Source of the DNA: PNKC01 sp039917655
GTDB taxonomy: Bacteria; Chloroflexota; Dehalococcoidia; Tepidiformales; Tepidiformaceae
Assembly (NCBI GenBank): GCA_039917655.1
Contig: JBDSJC010000043.1
Span: forward strand, 1-21,475
Length of the DNA: 21,475 nt
Reading direction: 5' to 3'
Below the pieces are notes generated by a model. That model saw nothing but the letters and a program-made list of their open reading frames with translations, ran no database searches and was not told where the DNA came from. Shown one piece after another: positions 1 through 6,962 of the stretch. Each line of letters begins with the position of its first letter. Position 1 is the first letter of the stretch. The translations under genes and the position numbers were made by a program.

Positions 1-27
1 CGGTCAATGAAGGGTCGGGGTCACGCA

Positions 28-41
28 AGACGTTTCCGTCT
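28..41 (-). terminator. Small GNRA hairpin downstream of the tRNA
   Basis: On the minus strand, 17 bases past the tRNA CCA end, there is a perfect 5-bp stem AGACG-GAAA-CGTCT closed by a GNRA tetraloop. No U-run follows, so it is not a textbook Rho-independent terminator. It could be a 3'-trailer processing or pausing structure. The call rests on the palindrome alone. Confidence 0.25.
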
Positions 42-58
42 CGTATAGATTCAGAATT

Positions 59-134
59 TGGTAGGCCCGGAGAGATTCGAACTCTCGACCAATGGATTAA
101 AAGTCCACTGCTCTACCAGCTGAGCTACAGGCCC
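59..134 (-). tRNA. tRNA-Lys (anticodon TTT)
   Basis: Read on the minus strand this is a full 76-nt cloverleaf. The D arm begins TAGCTCAGCTGGTAGAGC. The anticodon stem-loop is GTGGA-CTTTTAA-TCCAT with anticodon TTT. The T arm is GAGAG-TTCGAAT-CTCTC. The acceptor stem GGGCCTG pairs with CGGGCCT, with a G-U pair at position 1:72 and a U-G pair at 6:67. The discriminator base is A and the 3' CCA is encoded in the DNA (plus-strand TGG at 59-61). It delivers lysine at AAA and AAG codons. A promoter lies about 35 bases upstream. The 1:72 G-U pair is slightly unusual but compatible with function. Confidence 0.97.
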
Positions 135-168
135 ACGTTGCGCGCCGGCCGCCCGGCGCCGCCGCTTC

Positions 169-197
169 ATCCTATTGTCAGGGCCTCTAATGCCCAA
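169..197 (-). promoter_or_regulatory. Promoter of tRNA-Lys
   Basis: The minus strand reads TTGGGC (-35, 197-192), a 17-bp spacer, then TAGGAT (-10, 174-169). A start about 7 bases later gives a GC-rich leader of roughly 28 nt before the mature tRNA. The spacing is ideal for a housekeeping sigma factor and both hexamers match well. Confidence 0.6.
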
Positions 198-251
198 CAG
201 CCCTCCACCGGCTGAACCTGGGACAGCGTTCAAGCGCTATTGGGTTGCCAC

Positions 252-280
252 TTGGCGACCTCTACTCCGGCCGCTAGGCT
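252..280 (+). promoter_or_regulatory. Leaderless promoter of the alpha/beta hydrolase
   Basis: TTGGCG (252-257), a 17-bp spacer and TAGGCT (275-280) form a sigma70-type promoter. The ATG at 287 begins just 6 bases after the -10 box, so transcription would start at or within a base of the A of ATG. No Shine-Dalgarno sequence is present between them, as expected for a leaderless mRNA. Confidence 0.55.
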
Positions 281-286
281 TTCGCC

Positions 287-1141
287 ATGCCTCACGTTGA
301 ACGTCCCGACGGCGCCCAGATCTACTACGAAGTCCACGGAAGCGGCTTTCCACTCCTCCTGTTCGCTCCCGGCGGGATCAACAGTCAAGTCAGTTTCTGG
401 CCGCGTAGCGCCATCAACCCGTTCGATTTCGCAGACGAGTTCATGGTCATTGGGATGGACCAGCGAAATGCCCAGCATTCGCCAGCGCCCCTCAAGGCTC
501 CGACGTGGGCCGAGCACGCCGCTGACCAGCGCGCTGTACTCGATGCGCTCGGCATCGAACGCACGCTGCTCTACGGTGGCTGCATCGGCGTCGCCTTTCT
601 CCTGCGCTTCATCCAGGAGGCGCCCGGCCGCGTGGCGGCGGCTGTTGGGCAGGACCCTGTCGGGTTCGCCGAAGGGGTGAATTCGCGCGAGACGTTCTTC
701 GCAATGTTCAAACCGACGATCGAACTGGCGCGATCCGGTGGAATGGCGGCCGTCGTCGAGTCAGCTGTCGCCAACTCCACGTTCGTGCTCAACAACGGGG
801 GCGGCCCGTTCGCCGCGCGAATGGCCGCAGACCCAAAGTTTCGCGAGGAAGTCCTTGCGCTGCCTGCCGCCGACTATGAGCGCATGATCGTTGACTACGA
901 TGCTTCGCTCTGGGGTGCGCACCTGCCGTTCGCCAGCGTAGACCAAACCTTCATCGGCGAGTGCCCTACGCCCTTGCTCATCCTCCCGGGCAACGATCCC
1001 TTCCACCCGACCGCCATCTCGCACCGGATCTGCGGCGAAGCGCCCAACGCGACCTGCCTGGACATCGACTGCCGTTCGACCGGCAACGTGGAGGCGACGA
1101 AACAACGCATCCGTGAGTTCCTGCGCGAACACGGGCGTTAG
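287..1141 (+). CDS. Alpha/beta hydrolase with Cys nucleophile
   Basis: A 284-residue alpha/beta-hydrolase-fold protein, probably cytosolic since no signal peptide or membrane segment is seen. The N-terminus (PDGAQIYYEVHGSG) and the oxyanion region FAPGG near residues 26-30 are typical of the fold. The nucleophile elbow reads GGCIG with Cys99 where Ser is usual, as in dienelactone hydrolases. The late acid region is GNDPFHP (Asp237, His240). The usual C-terminal catalytic His is not obvious, because the expected site reads STGNVEA; His240 is the nearest candidate. The ATG at 287 is chosen because a promoter places the transcript start there. The gene is convergent with valS and shares a TTAG tetranucleotide with it: TAG here, TAA on the other strand. 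The substrate is unknown; the fold is certain. Confidence 0.9.
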   Translation: MPHVERPDGAQIYYEVHGSGFPLLLFAPGGINSQVSFWPRSAINPFDFADEFMVIGMDQRNAQHSPAPLKAPTWAEHAADQRAVLDALGIERTLLYGGCIGVAFLLRFIQEAPGRVAAAVGQDPVGFAEGVNSRETFFAMFKPTIELARSGGMAAVVESAVANSTFVLNNGGGPFAARMAADPKFREEVLALPAADYERMIVDYDASLWGAHLPFASVDQTFIGECPTPLLILPGNDPFHPTAISHRICGEAPNATCLDIDCRSTGNVEATKQRIREFLREHGR

Positions 1142-3843
1142 ACCATCCGCGCCAGTCGCTCCTTCAGCCCTTCCGCGCGCACTCGGGCTTCGCCCATGGT
1201 CGCTTCCATGCCGGAGATGACGCTCGCTGGGGCTTTCGCGCGGAACTGCGCGTTGCCGAGCTGTTTGCCCAGCCGTTCGGCATGGGCCGCCGCTTCGGCC
1301 AGCTCTTTTTCGAGCCGCGTCCGTTCGACCGCCACGTCCACCTCGGGCAGCGCCACCGCGACCTCGGTGTCCGCCACGCGCCCGAAGCCGTATTCGGCGA
1401 GCGGGAGTTCGTCCTCCGCCGCTACCACGCTCGCGTCCACGCGAGAGGTGAACGCCGTCGCCGCCAGAGTCTCCTCAAGCGCGGCCCGGTAGCTGGCGGC
1501 GCGGAGAAAGACCACTGGCCTGGCGCCGGCTTCCAGCTTCTTCTCCGTGCGGATATTGCGGACCGTGCGGTTGACCTCAATGACGTGCTCCATCGCCGCC
1601 TCGGCCTGGGCATCCTTCCAGTTCGCGGCGCTCTTCGGGAACCATGCGACGATCAATTGCGAGGCCATGTCGCCGTCGATCCGTTCGCGCACCGCCTGCC
1701 ACAGCTCTTCGGTCACGAACGGCATGAACGGATGAAGCATCCGCAGCCCGTGGTCCAGCACGTGCAGCAGCACCGCCAGCGGACGTTCATCGCCGGCCGT
1801 CAGGCGCACCTTCGTCATTTCGATGTACCAGTCGCAGAACTCGTTGCGCAAGAACTCCTCGATCGAACGCGCCGCCTCGCCAAGCTGGTAGGCGTTCATC
1901 GATGAGTCCACTTCGAGTTCGAGTTGTTCGAGGCGCGACATAATCCAGCGATCCTCGAGCGCGTAGCTCTCGCGATCGGCGGGATGTGGCCGCTTTATTT
2001 CCCGTGGGCCCACCTTGCCCAACACGAATCGCGCCGAGTTCCAGAGTTTATTGGCGAAATTCCGCGCCGCCGCCAGCCGTTCGTCGCTGAACTTCTGGTC
2101 CGCGCCCAGCGTCGCCCCGGTGAGGATGGCGAACCGAAACGCGTCCGCGCCATAGGTTGAGGCCACAGTCAGCGGGTCTACCACGTTCCCCTTCGATTTC
2201 GTCATCTTCTCGCCATTCGCATCCCGGATCAGGCCGTGGAAGAGCACCTTGCGGAACGGCATGGAGCCTTCCGGCCCGCGTTCTCGCATGTTGTACAGGC
2301 CGAACATCACCATTCGCGCGCACCAGAAGAACATGATGTCGTAGCCCATCTGGATGTCGGCGGTCGGGTACCAGTAGCGCAGCGAGTCCGTGTCGTCCGG
2401 CCAGCCGAGGTCGGCGTGCGGCGCAAGCCCGGATGAGAACCAGGTATCGAGCACGTCTTCGTCCTGGCGCAGCGCGCCCTGGCATTCCGGGCACGACGCC
2501 GGGTCCGCCACCGCCACCACCGTGTGCTTGTTCTCGCAGTACCAGACGGGGATCTGATGGCCCCACCAGATCTGGCGGCTGATGCACCAGTCGCGGATGT
2601 TATCCATCCAGTGCAGGAACACCTTTTCGAATCGTTGCGGCACGATGCCGATCCGCCCGTCCCGCACCGCCGCCGCCGCGTCACCCGAAAGAGAGTGTCC
2701 CGGCTCGTACTCCTTGCGTGTGTCGAGCCACCACTGTTCGCTCGGCAGCGGCTGGATCACGGTGTTGCAGCGGCTGCAGTGGCCCACGCTGTGGGTGTAA
2801 TCCTCAATGTGGTCGAGGAAGCCTTCGTCTTCGAGGTCTCGCAAGATTGCCGCCCGCGCGTCTTCGCTGGTCATCCCCGTGTATGGCCCGGCTTCGTCGT
2901 TCATCCGGGCCTGGAGGTCCATCGCGATAATCACCGGCAAGTCGTGGCGCTGCCCGATCTCCCAGTCATTCGGGTCGTGGCCGGGTGTCACTTTGACCGC
3001 GCCCGTGCCGAACTCGGGCTTCACCGCCTCGTCTCCCACCACCGGGATCTCGCGGCCCATGATCGGCAGCATCAGCATCCGCCCGATCTTCTCCTCGTAG
3101 CGGTCATCCGAGGGATTCACGGCGACACCAGTGTCCGCTACCATCGTTTCGGGCCGCGTCGTCGCCACCGTCACGTAGTCGGGCAGGGGCATGCCGCCTT
3201 CGCCCACGATCGGGTAGCGAATGAAGTAAAGCTTCGCCGCTTCCTCTTCGTAGTCCACTTCGAGGTCACTCAGCGCTGTTTCGCATCGCGGGCACCAGTT
3301 GATGATCCGCAGACCCCGGTAGATCAGCCCCTTCTTATAGAGGCTTACAAAGGTCGCCCGCACGGCCTTCACGATCTGCGGGTCGAGGGTGAACACGCTG
3401 CGGCTCCAGTCGGCGCTTGCCCCGAGTTTGCGATGCTGGTCCGCGATCCGGCTGCGATACTTGCGCACCCACATCCAGGTGCGCTCGACGAACTTCTCGC
3501 GGCCCAGGTCCTGGCGCGTGAGTCCCTCTTTCGCCAGCTCCCGTTCGATAACGTTTTGGGTGGCGATGCCGGCGTGGTCTTCGCCCGGCAGCCAGAGCGT
3601 GGGGTCGCCCTGCATGCGGTGCCAGCGCACCAGCGCGTCGGTGATCGCGTCTTCCAGCCCGTGGCCCAGGTGCAGCTCACCGGTCACATTCGGCGGCGGC
3701 ATGATGATGCAGTACGGGTCGCGGTCCGCTGCTTCCCGTGGCTGAAAGTGTCCGGCGCGTTCCCACATCTCGTAGATGCGGCCCTCCACGCTCGCCGGCT
3801 CGTAGGCGGGGGGGAGGAGCGAGCCGGCCGGTGGCGTAGTCAT
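1138..3843 (-). CDS. valS: Valyl-tRNA synthetase
   Basis: A 901-residue class I aminoacyl-tRNA synthetase that charges tRNA-Val with valine in the cytoplasm and edits mischarged threonine. The HIGH signature is HLGH inside PPPNVTGELHLGHG near residue 50-60, and the KMSKS signature is KMTKS inside GEKMTKSKGN. Cys pairs of the CP1 and zinc-binding inserts (CPRC, CSRC, CPEC) are present. An anticodon-binding domain follows, and the protein ends in the coiled-coil tRNA-binding tail typical of ValRS (VERTRLEKELAEAAAHAERL). Full length fits the bacterial family. The ATG at 3843 has AGGA six bases upstream. A -10-like TACACT and a small leader hairpin lie just before it. No T-box was found. The call is secure. 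Confidence 0.98.
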   Translation of the reverse strand: MTTPPAGSLLPPAYEPASVEGRIYEMWERAGHFQPREAADRDPYCIIMPPPNVTGELHLGHGLEDAITDALVRWHRMQGDPTLWLPGEDHAGIATQNVIERELAKEGLTRQDLGREKFVERTWMWVRKYRSRIADQHRKLGASADWSRSVFTLDPQIVKAVRATFVSLYKKGLIYRGLRIINWCPRCETALSDLEVDYEEEAAKLYFIRYPIVGEGGMPLPDYVTVATTRPETMVADTGVAVNPSDDRYEEKIGRMLMLPIMGREIPVVGDEAVKPEFGTGAVKVTPGHDPNDWEIGQRHDLPVIIAMDLQARMNDEAGPYTGMTSEDARAAILRDLEDEGFLDHIEDYTHSVGHCSRCNTVIQPLPSEQWWLDTRKEYEPGHSLSGDAAAAVRDGRIGIVPQRFEKVFLHWMDNIRDWCISRQIWWGHQIPVWYCENKHTVVAVADPASCPECQGALRQDEDVLDTWFSSGLAPHADLGWPDDTDSLRYWYPTADIQMGYDIMFFWCARMVMFGLYNMRERGPEGSMPFRKVLFHGLIRDANGEKMTKSKGNVVDPLTVASTYGADAFRFAILTGATLGADQKFSDERLAAARNFANKLWNSARFVLGKVGPREIKRPHPADRESYALEDRWIMSRLEQLELEVDSSMNAYQLGEAARSIEEFLRNEFCDWYIEMTKVRLTAGDERPLAVLLHVLDHGLRMLHPFMPFVTEELWQAVRERIDGDMASQLIVAWFPKSAANWKDAQAEAAMEHVIEVNRTVRNIRTEKKLEAGARPVVFLRAASYRAALEETLAATAFTSRVDASVVAAEDELPLAEYGFGRVADTEVAVALPEVDVAVERTRLEKELAEAAAHAERLGKQLGNAQFRAKAPASVISGMEATMGEARVRAEGLKERLARMV

Positions 3844-3870
3844 GAAACGTCCTGGGAGAGAGATGAAACG

Positions 3871-3900
3871 ATGGCCTCACGGCCATTCCGTGCAAGTGTA
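3871..3900 (-). promoter_or_regulatory. valS -10 box and 5' leader hairpin
   Basis: On the minus strand TACACT (3900-3895) lies about 50 bases before the valS ATG. The predicted transcript would begin near 3888 and immediately form the perfect 6-bp stem ATGGCC-GTGA-GGCCAT (3886-3871), followed by the ribosome binding site region. No convincing -35 box is seen. The hairpin could stabilise the 5' end; a regulatory role is unproven. Confidence 0.4.
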
Positions 3901-4085
3901 CCAGCCACCCCGGTTTCGCCCTGTCGCAGCGAGCGCGGACCCCATTTCCATTCGAGCGGCGGGCGCGACCGCAAGCGGATCGCCGCGTACGTTTCGCTTA
4001 TGCGGCCTGCGATTCTCCACTTCATTGCCAATAGCCTCCGTTCGCAATTCCCGGCCTGCCGCGGGATCGGTGTTGGCGAGGCCGC

Positions 4086-5267
4086 GTGAACACCCGTCAG
4101 GTGGTCTTCGGTACCAAAGGACTGCGCAGCTTCGGCGATGGGATGATGAGCGTTGCCCTTGCGCAGTACGCTGACGCCATAGGGTTCAGCGGGTTCGAAG
4201 CGGGGCTTGTCGCCACCAGCGCGCTCGTTGGCACTTCTCTGACGACCTGGCTGGTGGGTCAGTATGTCGAACGGATCGGGCGGCGGCGGCTACTGATCTG
4301 GGCGGCCTTCCTGGCGATCGCCACCGGATTGGCTTACGCCGCCAGTTCGTCACTGGCGATCCTCCTCGGCGTTGCATTTATCGGCACTGTGAACCCGACG
4401 TCCGGCGACGTGTCGTCCTTTCTGCCGATCGAGCAGGCGATCCTGGCGCAGGAGAGTGCAGCGCGAAACCGGGTGGCGATGTTCGCCCGGTTCAGCGTGG
4501 TGGGATCGCTTGCCGCGGCCCTCGGAGCGCTTGCGAGCGGGTCTACCGTACTGCTCGCACATCTCCCTGGAGTCGGTACACTCGGCGCCATCCGGCTGCT
4601 TTTCGTCCTCTATTCAGTGCTTGGCGTGGCCACTTTGTGGCTGACGGTGAAGCTGACTCCAGCCGCTGAGCTGGTGAAGAGCGAACGGCCGACCGGTCTC
4701 GGCCCTTCGCGGCGCAAGGTGTACACGCTCTCCGCGCTGTTTGCGACCGATGCCTTCGCGGGCGCCCTGGTCGTGCAGAGCATCATCGCCCTCTACCTGC
4801 TGCGAAAGTTTGAACTGGACCCCGCAACCACGGGCGCGGTGTTCTTCGGGACGGGCGTCTTAGGTGCGGTCTCGTTCATGGTCTCCTCGCGCCTCTCCAT
4901 GCGCTTCGGGCTCGTCAATACAATGGTCTTCACCCACCTGCCCTCGAACGCCTTCCTTGTGGGCGTCGCGTTCGCCCCGAACGCGGCTACGGCGATCGCT
5001 TTCTTGATGGCCCGCTCGATGCTCTCCCAGATGGACGTGCCCCCGCGCACGGCGTTGATCGTGAGCATGGTTGAGCCGGAAGAGCGGGCGGCGACGGCCG
5101 CCGTTACCAACCTTTCGCGGAGCATCGCCTCGGCCGGTGCGCCGTCGATCGGCGGGGCGCTGCTGAGCAGCAGCTTCGGTGGTCTCCCGTTCCTCGTCTG
5201 TGGTGGGCTTAAATCCGCTTACGATGTCGCGCTCTGGGTGCTCTTCCGCAAAGTTGAGGTGAAGTGA
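4086..5267 (+). CDS. MFS transporter
   Basis: A 393-residue, very hydrophobic protein of the major facilitator superfamily, expected to span the cytoplasmic membrane with about 12 helices. Motif A between helices 2 and 3 is clear: GQYVERIGRRRLL at residues 58-70. A central hydrophilic break around residues 190-215 (KSERPTGLGPSRRKVY) separates the two six-helix halves. The start is GTG at 4086 with a weak GGCGAGG upstream; no in-frame ATG comes earlier. It is transcribed divergently from valS with about 240 bases between them. The substrate cannot be read from the sequence; drug or metabolite efflux is common among relatives of this size. Confidence in the superfamily is high, in the substrate nil. 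Confidence 0.88.
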   Translation: MNTRQVVFGTKGLRSFGDGMMSVALAQYADAIGFSGFEAGLVATSALVGTSLTTWLVGQYVERIGRRRLLIWAAFLAIATGLAYAASSSLAILLGVAFIGTVNPTSGDVSSFLPIEQAILAQESAARNRVAMFARFSVVGSLAAALGALASGSTVLLAHLPGVGTLGAIRLLFVLYSVLGVATLWLTVKLTPAAELVKSERPTGLGPSRRKVYTLSALFATDAFAGALVVQSIIALYLLRKFELDPATTGAVFFGTGVLGAVSFMVSSRLSMRFGLVNTMVFTHLPSNAFLVGVAFAPNAATAIAFLMARSMLSQMDVPPRTALIVSMVEPEERAATAAVTNLSRSIASAGAPSIGGALLSSSFGGLPFLVCGGLKSAYDVALWVLFRKVEVK

Positions 5268-5274
5268 CAAGGTC

Positions 5275-5310
5275 GCGAAGTAACGGCCGACGAAGTGGGA
5301 AGCGCGAAGT
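5275..5310. repeat. Degenerate GCGAAGT heptamer copies
   Basis: Three copies of (G/A)CGAAGT lie at 5275-5281, 5290-5296 and 5304-5310, spaced 15 and 14 bases apart, that is, about two heptamer units. They sit in the 199-base gap after the MFS gene, which otherwise shows no gene. They look like an eroded heptamer tandem repeat. Confidence 0.4.
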
Positions 5311-5436
5311 GCTTAGTCATTTCGATGTGAGGACACGTATCGCGTGAGCGATCTCCGCCCCAAAAGTCCCGCTACAGTTTGAGTTCGCTGCCGCCAGTGC
5401 AATTGCCTGTTCAAAGATCCGTATTCAGTAACCTTT

Positions 5437-5471
5437 ACTCAGCACTCAGCACTCAGCACTCAGCACTCAGC
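5437..5471. repeat. Tandem heptamer repeat (ACTCAGC)x5
   Basis: Five perfect head-to-tail copies of ACTCAGC run from 5437 to 5471. A degenerate copy (ATTCAGT) lies upstream near 5423. The array runs into the end of the HNH nuclease gene, whose TGA stop (minus strand, 5469-5467) is made by the repeat itself. This is a short-sequence tandem repeat likely to vary in copy number by slippage. It is not a CRISPR array, since the units have no spacers. Confidence 0.9.
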
Positions 5472-6003
5472 CGGCTGCCGTTACTGGCAGCTCGTAGCCG
5501 GGGACGAACTTGCGCCACTCTTCCTGCGAGCCAAGGTACTGGAAGAAGCCGTGGTAGATCGAAAGGCGAGGCATCGCCGGCTCGTGCTCCATCGCCATCC
5601 GCGCCTCCGCGGGCGTGCGGCCAGCCTTGTGGTGGTTGCACGGCTTGCAGGCCGCCACCAGGTTGTCCCACGTGTGCTGCCCGCCGCGATGCCGGGGAAC
5701 GACGTGGTCGAGTGTCAGGTCGCGTGTGCTACGGCCACAGTAGACGCACGCCCAGCCATCGCGCGTGAAGATCTCCCGGCGGGTGAGACGGACCTTTGGG
5801 CGCGGTCTTCGGATCATATGGATAAGGCGAATCACCGAGGGCAGCACGTAGGTCATCCGCGCGGTGCGAAACGCCGCGTGGGCGCTCTCAATTACTTCTG
5901 CCTTGCCGCGCAGCACCAGGACGAGAGCGCGCCGCACGTTACAGACGTTCAGCGGTTCATAGTTCTGGTTCAGCACGAGAACGGATACCCCATCCATTCG
6001 CAC
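5467..6003 (-). CDS. HNH endonuclease family protein
   Basis: A 178-residue stand-alone HNH protein. The N-terminal part (VLVLNQNYEPLNVC) is shared by a widespread family of small HNH proteins. The nuclease core spans residues 86-130: CVYCG (Cys86, Cys89), LDHVVPRHRGG (Asp99-His100), a conserved DNLVAAC with the helix Asn, and CKPCNHHKAGRTP (Cys119, Cys122). The two Cys pairs should hold structural zinc and His100 should act in the ββα-metal active site. Such proteins cut DNA in vitro, but the cell role of this family is not established. The start is GTG at 6003, 5 bases after AAAGGCGG, or ATG at 5997. The stop codon is formed by the ACTCAGC repeat. It has its own promoter and no partner methylase nearby. 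Confidence 0.9.
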   Translation of the reverse strand: MRMDGVSVLVLNQNYEPLNVCNVRRALVLVLRGKAEVIESAHAAFRTARMTYVLPSVIRLIHMIRRPRPKVRLTRREIFTRDGWACVYCGRSTRDLTLDHVVPRHRGGQHTWDNLVAACKPCNHHKAGRTPAEARMAMEHEPAMPRLSIYHGFFQYLGSQEEWRKFVPGYELPVTAAG

Positions 6004-6018
6004 GGCCGCCTTTGACTG

Positions 6019-6048
6019 ATACTACCAAACGCGCATCCGGATTCGCAA
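6019..6048 (-). promoter_or_regulatory. Promoter of the HNH gene
   Basis: On the minus strand TTGCGA (-35, 6048-6043), an 18-bp spacer and TAGTAT (-10, 6024-6019). The predicted start near 6012 leaves a leader of only about 10-15 nt, with the AAAGGCGG ribosome binding site at its very 5' end. Confidence 0.5.
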
Positions 6049-6064
6049 TTAACGGCGACCGGCC

Positions 6065-6343
6065 TCAGCCGACATGTGACGTGTGCCGGCTCCACAGCTT
6101 CAGTGTGTCCCGCAGTTGCGTCATCGTCGCCGGGTCGATAGTCGTTGAGTCCAGCACGCAGTCTTCAAGATGGCGGTCGAGGATCAGCAAACTTGCCGAT
6201 TCCAGCCCCGAGCGCGCCGCCAGCATCTGAGTGAGCACGTCCTCGCAGCAACGTTGTTCTTCCAGCATCTTGCGCAGACCGCGCACCTGGCCTTCGATTC
6301 GGGCCAGGCGGTCAAGCAGCTTCTTATTCTCTTCGGCGTCCAT
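6065..6343 (-). CDS. csoR: CsoR-family metal-sensing repressor
   Basis: A 92-residue all-helical DUF156 (CsoR/RcnR) repressor that binds DNA as an apo oligomer and is released by metal. The family signature RIEGQVRGLRKMLEE is at residues 15-29. The ligands line up as Cys33, His58 and Cys62 (RCCEDVL, DRHLEDC), with the same 25- and 4-residue spacing as the Cu(I) ligands of mycobacterial CsoR. This favours copper sensing over nickel/cobalt (RcnR) or formaldehyde (FrmR). The extra Cys32 beside Cys33 is notable. The ATG at 6343 is preceded by AAGGA. It is divergent from trxA, and a CsoR-type operator sits between them, so autoregulation is likely. No copper ATPase or chaperone lies in this window, so a thiol or persulfide role (CstR-like) is not excluded. 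Confidence 0.92.
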   Translation of the reverse strand: MDAEENKKLLDRLARIEGQVRGLRKMLEEQRCCEDVLTQMLAARSGLESASLLILDRHLEDCVLDSTTIDPATMTQLRDTLKLWSRHTSHVG

Positions 6344-6361
6344 AGTTCCTTGCTCCGGGGG

Positions 6362-6390
6362 TTGACGAACATACCCACTGGGGGTATCGT
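6362..6390 (+). promoter_or_regulatory. Promoter of trxA
   Basis: TTGACG (-35, 6362-6367), a 17-bp spacer and TATCGT (-10, 6385-6390) read toward trxA. The CsoR-type palindrome at 6371-6387 fills the spacer and overlaps the -10 box, so a bound repressor should block this promoter. Confidence 0.6.
6371..6387. promoter_or_regulatory. CsoR-type operator
   Basis: ATACCCACTGGGGGTAT is an inverted repeat, ATACCC and GGGTAT around a 5-base centre. It closely resembles the known operator of Bacillus subtilis CsoR (TACCC-N-GGGGGTAT type). It overlaps the spacer and -10 box of the trxA promoter and the first transcribed bases of csoR. A weaker CATAC/GTATG repeat lies at 6399-6420. Confidence 0.75.
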
Positions 6391-6396
6391 TGAATA

Positions 6397-6424
6397 ACCA
6401 TACTACGGGATCTGGGTATGTCAA
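6397..6424 (-). promoter_or_regulatory. Promoter of csoR
   Basis: On the minus strand TTGACA (-35, 6424-6419, perfect consensus), a 16-bp spacer and TATGGT (-10, 6402-6397). The predicted start near 6390 puts the CsoR operator at about +3 to +19, a classic road-block position for autorepression. Confidence 0.65.
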
Positions 6425-6487
6425 TCTCCACGGCGAGCGGACTCCACGGAGAGCGGCGAAGCCAAAGGTCCTGAAGGGAAGAACACA

Positions 6488-6814
6488 ATGGCTGAAGTAC
6501 GCGACACCACCGATCTCACCTGGGACGCTGACGTCCTCAAAAACGAACTGCCCACGCTCGTCGATTTTTGGGCGCCGTGGTGCGGCCCTTGCCGCATGGT
6601 CAAGCCGATCGTTGAGGAACTCAGCGAGGAGTACGCCGGCAAGGTCAACTTCTACAAGATGAACACGGACGACAACCCGCAGGTCCCGAGTAAGTTCGGC
6701 ATCCGCAGCATCCCGTCCCTGCTCATCTTCAAGGACGGCGAACTCGCCGGCACCATCGTTGGGTTCCGTCCCAAGGGCGACCTTAAGAAGCGCATCGACG
6801 AAGTCCTCGCCTAA
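6488..6814 (+). CDS. trxA: Thioredoxin
   Basis: A 108-residue cytosolic thioredoxin that reduces protein disulfides. The active site is WCGPC (Cys32, Cys35) preceded by the conserved DFWAP. The buried acid is Asp26 and the cis-proline is Pro76 in RSIPSLLIF. Length and fold match the classical Trx family, with no signal peptide. The ATG at 6488 follows a GAAGGGAAG ribosome binding site. It lies directly upstream of its reductase trxB (about 148 bases apart) and downstream of a promoter carrying a CsoR-type operator. A stable hairpin follows the gene, so part of the transcripts may end before trxB. Confidence 0.97.
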   Translation: MAEVRDTTDLTWDADVLKNELPTLVDFWAPWCGPCRMVKPIVEELSEEYAGKVNFYKMNTDDNPQVPSKFGIRSIPSLLIFKDGELAGTIVGFRPKGDLKKRIDEVLA

Positions 6815-6836
6815 CCCGCGACCGCGCGACTGAAGG

Positions 6837-6869
6837 AAAGGCCGGCCAGGGTTCTCTTGGTCGGCCTTT
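6837..6869 (+). terminator. Hairpin between trxA and trxB
   Basis: AAAGGCCGGCC (6837-6847) pairs with GGTCGGCCTTT (6859-6869) over 11 bp with one G-U pair and an 11-base loop. The closing A-T pairs give a short U-run of three only, so it is a weak or partial terminator. It could set the trxA to trxB ratio or protect the trxA mRNA 3' end. Confidence 0.55.
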
Positions 6870-6962
6870 GCCGTCCACGCGAGCTGCGCTCCATTGCAAG
6901 CGCCGCCGAAGCGCCCGGTGCAGTGACGTGGCCCACGGTGCCGGCGAAAGGGATCTGACCTC

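Noticed and set aside
51..233. Minus-strand open frame ending in VAQLVEQWTFNPLVESSNLSGP
   Set aside because: This peptide is the well-known false translation of a tRNA gene; the frame lies over tRNA-Lys.
3844..4085. T-box riboswitch in the valS leader
   Set aside because: A GGGTGGCTGGTAC stretch on the minus strand looks superficially similar, but the conserved T-box core GGTGGNACCGCG, the specifier loop and an antiterminator are absent, and the predicted leader is only about 45 nt.
2524..4089. Long plus-strand frame of 521 codons opposite valS
   Set aside because: It lies antisense to a secure valS gene and has His/Arg/Val-rich low-complexity composition typical of the antisense frame of GC-rich genes, with no domain.
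5437..5471. CRISPR-like array
   Set aside because: Units are 7 bases and contiguous, with no spacers and no cas genes.
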